64,000 nt of DNA from Micromussa lordhowensis (lineage: Eukaryota; Cnidaria; Anthozoa; Scleractinia; Lobophylliidae). How positions within the stretch are numbered: the stretch's first letter is position 1; each line of letters starts with the position of its first letter. Where the stretch lies: assembly GCA_964020085.1 (NCBI GenBank), contig OZ026597.1, positions 2,389,813 through 2,453,812 on the forward strand. The letters are read 5' to 3'. Below, piece after piece: positions 52,378 through 64,000 of this stretch. The notes below the pieces were generated by a model. The model was not told the DNA's origin. It saw only the letters and a list, made by a program, of their open reading frames with translations, and made no database searches. A program made the position numbers and the translations under genes.

Positions 52378-52572
52378 AATGCAAATGAATATATGAAAAA
52401 TCATATATTTGAACTACGGAGATAGATATAAAGACATAGTTGATCATCGCAGTTATATACACAAATTAATTTAACAGCTGCTTAAGTTGTGTATATAACT
52501 GCCATGATCAACCATGTCTTCATATCTTTCTCCGCAGTTCAAATATATGATCTTTCATATATTCATTTGCAG
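52378..52572. mobile_element. Inverted pair of SINE tails, about 85-bp arms
   Basis: 'aatgaatatatgaaaaatca' through 'gcagttatatacacaa' (to about 52465) is inverted at 52487-52571. The inner part of each arm is the same as the tail of the SINE at 52222-52260, so two tails appear to face each other. Confidence 0.7.
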
Positions 52573-52841
52573 ACCATCGAAGCATTCGTAATTAATAACT
52601 TACCAATTTCCCAAAGTCTTCCATGTGACTGATCGTTGATTTACTCCAAAATTAATCGAAAGCAAGATGACTAGAGTGTTTTTCGTCCTTTCTTTCTCAC
52701 TTATATAACCCTTTATCGTATTCATGTGATGTAATATTGGAGGGGGTAGGGGTATTTTCGTGTCGTGTTCGACTCTTTGTCGAACATTTGTCCAGGGTAT
52801 CCATGATCTAAAAGGTCACACATTGCAACACTCAGAAATCT

Positions 52842-53115
52842 CTACATGGGAAGCATACTGACACCGGCACTATTGCTCGACAAAGGACCAATTTGCTTGA
52901 TACGTTTGGTTAAGCGACCTCTCTCTCGAGCTAAAGGTTTAATTCTCTTAACGGCAATTGAATCTGGAATCGATTTATCTTGGAGTAATACAAGATTTTT
53001 GGCGGCCAAACGTCCAGCTTTGTTCAACAAGGCATTGTCGGTGATTTCTCCTTTGTAGTATCGAACCAATTAGTCAAATTCTTTAGTGGGCACCATTACT
53101 ACTTCCTCTGTCATT
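52842..53115 (-). pseudogene. Small Polinton-associated basic protein, one in-frame stop
   Basis: Minus-strand frame beginning with 'MTEEVVMVPTKEFD', then an in-frame stop, then 'RYYKGEITDNALLNKAGRLA' and a basic C-terminus. It looks like a conserved small protein of the element, positioned upstream of the polymerase in the same direction. I do not recognise its function. Confidence 0.5.
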
Positions 53116-53124
53116 CTCGAAATG

Positions 53125-53373
53125 TCATTGGAGTAAAGTTTTGTAGCAGTCGTGCCAGTAACGAAGCTCTTGACGGGTCTTTTCCAGTTTCAATTCCAGA
53201 CTACGTGCCGTGTCTTCCATGGTCGAACACCCTTTGCACAACACGATGACGTCACCTGCTTCGATCTCGTCGGTGAGTCGTTTGCAAGCTGAACACGGAT
53301 CCTCGTACTTAGTTAAATGCCATATGCTCCTGAAGGGGAGTGTTTTAAGTTCGATGCTCGATGCCTTCTTCAT
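53125..53373 (-). CDS. Small Cys-rich protein of the Polinton-like element, 82 aa
   Basis: Intact minus-strand frame. CSAC (near residue 28) and CKGC (near 47) could form a four-Cys zinc site. A predicted helical/coiled C-terminal part follows ('EDTARSLELKLEKTRQELRY'). Upstream of and co-directional with the polymerase. Function not known to me. Confidence 0.5.
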   Translation of the reverse strand: MKKASSIELKTLPFRSIWHLTKYEDPCSACKRLTDEIEAGDVIVLCKGCSTMEDTARSLELKLEKTRQELRYWHDCYKTLLQ

Positions 53374-53399
53374 TTTTGTTGGCTTTCTGTGCCAACTTG

Positions 53400-53790
53400 A
53401 CTAACAGGGCTTTGCTCTCTTTATATTAACTTTAACCCCTTGAAGTGACATGCCTGGAACACGTCGTTTAAACCTTGCCAGAATCCGTTATCCTTTTGTT
53501 CTTGGAGATGTTCTCTTCGCCTCTTGAGCGAGTTTCTACGTTTTCCCACCTCGCGTAGCGTTGTCTCATAGCGCTGTAGCAATGGTTATCGGGTGAACGG
53601 GAATTCTGTTTCGTAATAGACTGTGAACGTTTTCGCTCACGGCGTTGATCTGATCGGCATTAGCATGTTCCAACATCTGTCTCCTGTTACGATTGGCCTC
53701 TTTGATAATGGCCGTTGTCTGCGTAATCGAATCATACTTCCCACGGTCCAGGACGGCTGTTGTAAATTCCGGTGACCCTTTGGACCTATA
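53400..53790 (-). pseudogene. Decayed helical protein of the Polinton-like element
   Basis: The minus strand reads 'TTAIIKEANRNRRQMLEHAN' and 'NAVSENVHSLLRNRIPVHP'. In another frame further on it reads 'LQRYETTLREVGKRRNSLKR' and 'EQKDNGFWQGLNDVF'. This is consistent with one alpha-helical protein split by a frame change. Confidence 0.45.
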
Positions 53791-53793
53791 GTT

Positions 53794-54078
53794 TTATACC
53801 TCGTCCTTTACGAGCTTGTACCCGATCTTGGCCGCGTTCTTGAGAACAGTAAACAATGCACCTCCCTGTTGTCTCTTGTTATTGCGATTCATATTGTCTT
53901 TGATACCTTTTGCCGCCTGACCCGCTAACTTCAAAGCTAGCGTAGCAAAGGTAAAGGAGGGTCCTGGTAATAACATACTGGCTCCTTCGGCGATCTTGTC
54001 TACCAATCGGTGTTTACGTCGAGCCAGGGCTCCGCCTCGCTGCTTACCTTTTTTCTCGGTCTTTGGCTTATTTTTCAT
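53794..54078 (-). CDS. Small basic virion-like protein with two GG-A motifs, 94 aa
   Basis: Very basic N-terminus, a hydrophobic/amphipathic middle ('LPGPSFTFATLALKLAGQAA') and two repeated motifs, QRGGAL and QQGGAL. These resemble the Gly-Gly sites cut by adenovirus-type proteases in precursors. That suggests a minor capsid or core precursor, by inference from the neighbouring pX-like protein. Confidence 0.5.
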   Translation of the reverse strand: MKNKPKTEKKGKQRGGALARRKHRLVDKIAEGASMLLPGPSFTFATLALKLAGQAAKGIKDNMNRNNKRQQGGALFTVLKNAAKIGYKLVKDEV

Positions 54079-54087
54079 CTCCGGCGT

Positions 54088-54297
54088 TTACGCGAAGCAG
54101 CTTCCAAACCCTTTTTTCACACCGTAACCTGCAGCACCAGAGATTCCTCCTGGAGCCGCGGCCTTCCCTGCTGCTACTAAAGTTGGAATGAGAGCTGCCA
54201 AAGGTGACAATCCCCTTTTTTGTGTCTTCCTACGTCTCCTTGCTATTCTACGAACTGTTCCGACGGTTTGCTCTTCATGATGCATACTACCACTCAC
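54088..54297 (-). CDS. Adenoviral pX/mu-like core protein of the Polinton-like element, 69 aa
   Basis: An arginine-rich stretch (RRIARRRRKTQKRG) is followed by a small hydrophobic Ala/Gly segment (LAALIPTLVAAGKAAAPGG). This is the layout of the adenoviral pX (mu) DNA-condensing core protein and its adintovirus relatives. It overlaps nothing and ends 9 bases before the next co-directional gene. Confidence 0.55.
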   Translation of the reverse strand: MSGSMHHEEQTVGTVRRIARRRRKTQKRGLSPLAALIPTLVAAGKAAAPGGISGAAGYGVKKGFGSCFA

Positions 54298-54299
54298 AC

Positions 54300-55128
54300 A
54301 AACGTGCTTCCGCTTTTATCGACGTGGCCATAGCGAAATCGTTGTTCATACTATTCCAGACATTTGTCGGATACAAATGCTCCCCTTTTATGGGTTGAAA
54401 CCCTCCTTGCTAGGCTTCGTAGCAATAATGTATTCGGGAAGGTGGGGTATAAAACAAATCGAGGTTGTTGAGTAAAAGTTTGGTGGTCGCACCCCGAACG
54501 ACCCACCACCAACAGATTGGAAGGGGTGTGAAAGGGTGTGAAACCGAAGAGCCTCGCGTCGTTTTATGAGTGCATATGACCAAAGGTGCATGGGCATGCA
54601 GCTTTTGATAGCACATGGAAAGGAAAAAAGTACCGTTAACCTAGAGGATCATCACTCGTATTTTAATATCAAACCAACAATCATTGTACTAAATGTCTAA
54701 CACCACAACGAGAGGTACAGGTGTCTTGTTGGTAGCGAGATGCTACTCAATGAATCCCACTTTCTAACTCCACCCTTGCAACCTGATGGGGTGGGGTAAT
54801 GGAATCTTGAAATAATTGGTTTGGTTCTGCGGAAACTTTGCGTGGTTGCTGTGACTAGGCAAGGTCATACTCATTCATCCTCAAAGCGTTTTCACGTCCT
54901 TCTTGTCAATCCAACTGTCGTATTTATCTGACTTTTTCAACGTGCAAACAATTTATTCCCTTTTCGTTTCAGCGCTGTTTTGGCTCAGGACGCTAAAAGT
55001 ACCGCAAAAGCTTCTGCTGTGAACCTTTTGAGGCTGAACATCATAAAAGGTACCTAAACCGCTTAACCCCTAAAAGGGACGACGAGAATTCCCTCCTTTG
55101 TATATGGCCGTCCACATCACGACGGAGA
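54300..55128. other. Right flank of the viral relic
   Basis: A short minus-strand frame near 54300-54385 ('MNNDFAMATSIKAEARL') may be one more fragment of the element. No terminal inverted repeat or integrase was found, so the right boundary is not defined. Confidence 0.35.
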
Positions 55129-55129
55129 A

Positions 55130-55425
55130 ATTTGAAAACGGCGTTTTCACCCTGCCAGAATGTTTTCCTTCCACACTATGCTGGAGGAATTCGAAAACGC
55201 AACAATAATACAACAATTTGGATTTATAGTTGAGGAAAACTCGGACAGGAAAATTACATCGTTATCTTGTCGCCATCATCTTCGAAAAATCCTCATTTTC
55301 AATTTTTTTTTTCGGCTAGCCGGCGTCTTCAAGTTCCTCCGGTTTGAAGAGCGTTTAGTGTGGACGGTAGGCCTAACTTGGAGAATTAACGCTACGTTTT
55401 CAAATGTCTCCGGCGTGGTGTGAAA
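55130..55425. mobile_element. MITE-like repeat, family D copy 2
   Basis: Shares 'ctccggtttgaagagcgttt' and 'gtgtggacggtaggcctaac' with 17583-17905. It lies in the promoter-proximal flank of the NAGA gene, ending about 180 bp before the ATG. Confidence 0.6.
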
Positions 55426-55605
55426 CACAGGACAAATAGTACAAATGATAGTACAAATGCTTTCGTGATTGGTTCATTAACATTGCGTGACCGGGCCTCA
55501 CGCACAGTACAAATGATTGCGTGATCGATCTCATTTGCGTAGCGTGACCGATCACATTTCCATGGTTGAAAGAGACTGGTAGCTCATGTTTGCAGGGAAC
55601 GAAAA

Positions 55606-63116
<7,511 letters not shown>

Positions 63117-63219
63117 GTAACTAGAAGGCTAAATATCTGGTCAATGGGGCCACTTTAATCCTGTCTTGCTAGCATTAGCATTTACTATTTACAGGAATTT
63201 GGTTCAAAGCAAAGACTGG

Positions 63220-64000
63220 TTAGAGGCACAGTCAATCAGTGCATCAGTGAATGAGTGAGTGGGTGACTGAGCGAGTGAGCTTGTCAGTCATTCAGCAAGC
63301 CATTTAGCGAGTTAGTCAGTAAATCAGTTAGTTGGTCATTTTGGTCATTCAGTCAATCGGTCAGTCAGCAGTCAGCCATCTAGCGAGTCTGCCTGTCCAT
63401 CCATCTGTCCATCAGCAGTGCTCCAAGCTCAAGTTTTTCAGAAGTCGCCTTTTGGCGACCTCCCTCTGTAAAATGGTCGCCACTACGATAAATTTGGTCG
63501 CCAAAATCAAATCGTTTTTAAAGAAGGACACTTTGTTTCACTTTACATGGGAGTAGTACCACTGACCAGAACGAGCCCACATTGAATCGTTCCGACGATG
63601 TTAGTTTTCATTTTCAACAGTTTTTGTCGTTGAGCAGTCTTATTTACCGTTAAGGAAACTAAATAAAAGAAAAAAGAAACAGGTAAGAAAGACAAGCATA
63701 CAAAAATTGTGATTAAATTCGTTTGGCTTAGTGATTATATTGGAAAAATATCCTATTGATGAACAATCAGCCTTTTCTACTGCACCAGTCACCAAATTGG
63801 CGACCGCCTCGTAAAATTTAGTCGCCAAATTATTTTTCACTCGCCATGGCGACCAAAACAGTTGCAGCTTGGAGCGCTGATCAGTCAGTCAGTTTGTCTA
63901 TCAGTCAGTCAGTCAATCAGTCAGTCAATCGTCAGTCCGTCAATGAGTCTGTCAGTCAGTCAGCCAGCCAGTCAATGAATCATTCAGTAATAAGTCAGTG
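63220..64000. repeat. CAGT-type tetranucleotide array with an inserted element
   Basis: 'cagtcagtcag'-like units flank (63220-63415 and 63885-64000) a non-repetitive insert. The array runs off the right edge. Confidence 0.8.
63416..63881. mobile_element. hAT-like MITE inserted in the CAGT array
   Basis: Ends 'cagtgctccaagct' and 'agcttggagcgctg' form terminal inverted repeats that start with CAGTG, as in many hAT elements. Subterminal 'gtcgcc' and 'ggcgac' clusters are inverted on both sides. No transposase. The target duplication is obscured by the repetitive site. Confidence 0.65.

Overview
The window looks like nuclear DNA of an anthozoan cnidarian, most likely a stony coral. This is inferred from three things. 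The genes are animal-type with many introns and GT-AG splice sites. The sequence is AT-rich and crowded with short fold-back (MITE-like) elements. It also holds a plain NB-ARC/TPR receptor-like gene and a Polinton/adintovirus-type relic, both common in corals. No species call is possible from sequence alone.

Layout. (1) 3256-10450, + strand: the C-terminal seven coding exons of a MAP kinase kinase (MEK1/2 type); earlier exons lie off the left edge. (2) 13.0-16.7 kb: diverged duplicated non-coding blocks and MITE fragments. (3) 16729-21986, + strand: an NB-ARC STAND NTPase with TPRs, modelled as six exons that share phase, including two duplicated 51-bp micro-exons. As given it carries two frame changes and one in-frame stop. 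(4) 22-32.6 kb: mostly fold-back elements, a LINE 3' fragment and a tRNA-derived SINE, plus one weak exon-like block at 28.1 kb. (5) 32984-33829 (-) and 36322-37263 (+): a head-to-head pair of paralogous single-exon proteins with an H-Y-E ADP-ribosyltransferase-like signature close to DUF3990. (6) 37.4-45.95 kb: a tandem array with a 481-bp period. Each unit has, on the minus strand, a tRNA-like hairpin with A-box-like and B-box-like sequences at tRNA spacing, followed by a T8-9 run. This is the most unusual structure in the window. (7) 47.05-47.69 kb: three 205-220 bp tandem units. (8) about 47985-54300, - strand: a decayed Polinton/adintovirus-like element with a protein-primed type B DNA polymerase (exonuclease and palm motifs visible but broken) and several small basic proteins, one resembling the adenoviral pX/mu core protein. 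(9) 55606 to the right edge, + strand: the first nine exons of a GH27 lysosomal glycosidase whose recognition-loop residues point to alpha-N-acetylgalactosaminidase (NAGA). Its introns carry a 1.79-kb fold-back element, a twin minisatellite MITE, an (AAT)n microsatellite and CAGT-type arrays.

The genes do not form one pathway. The NB-ARC/TPR gene, the ART-like pair and the viral relic are all plausible parts of a fast-evolving accessory region, possibly immune-related, between two conserved housekeeping genes (MEK and NAGA). That reading is inference.
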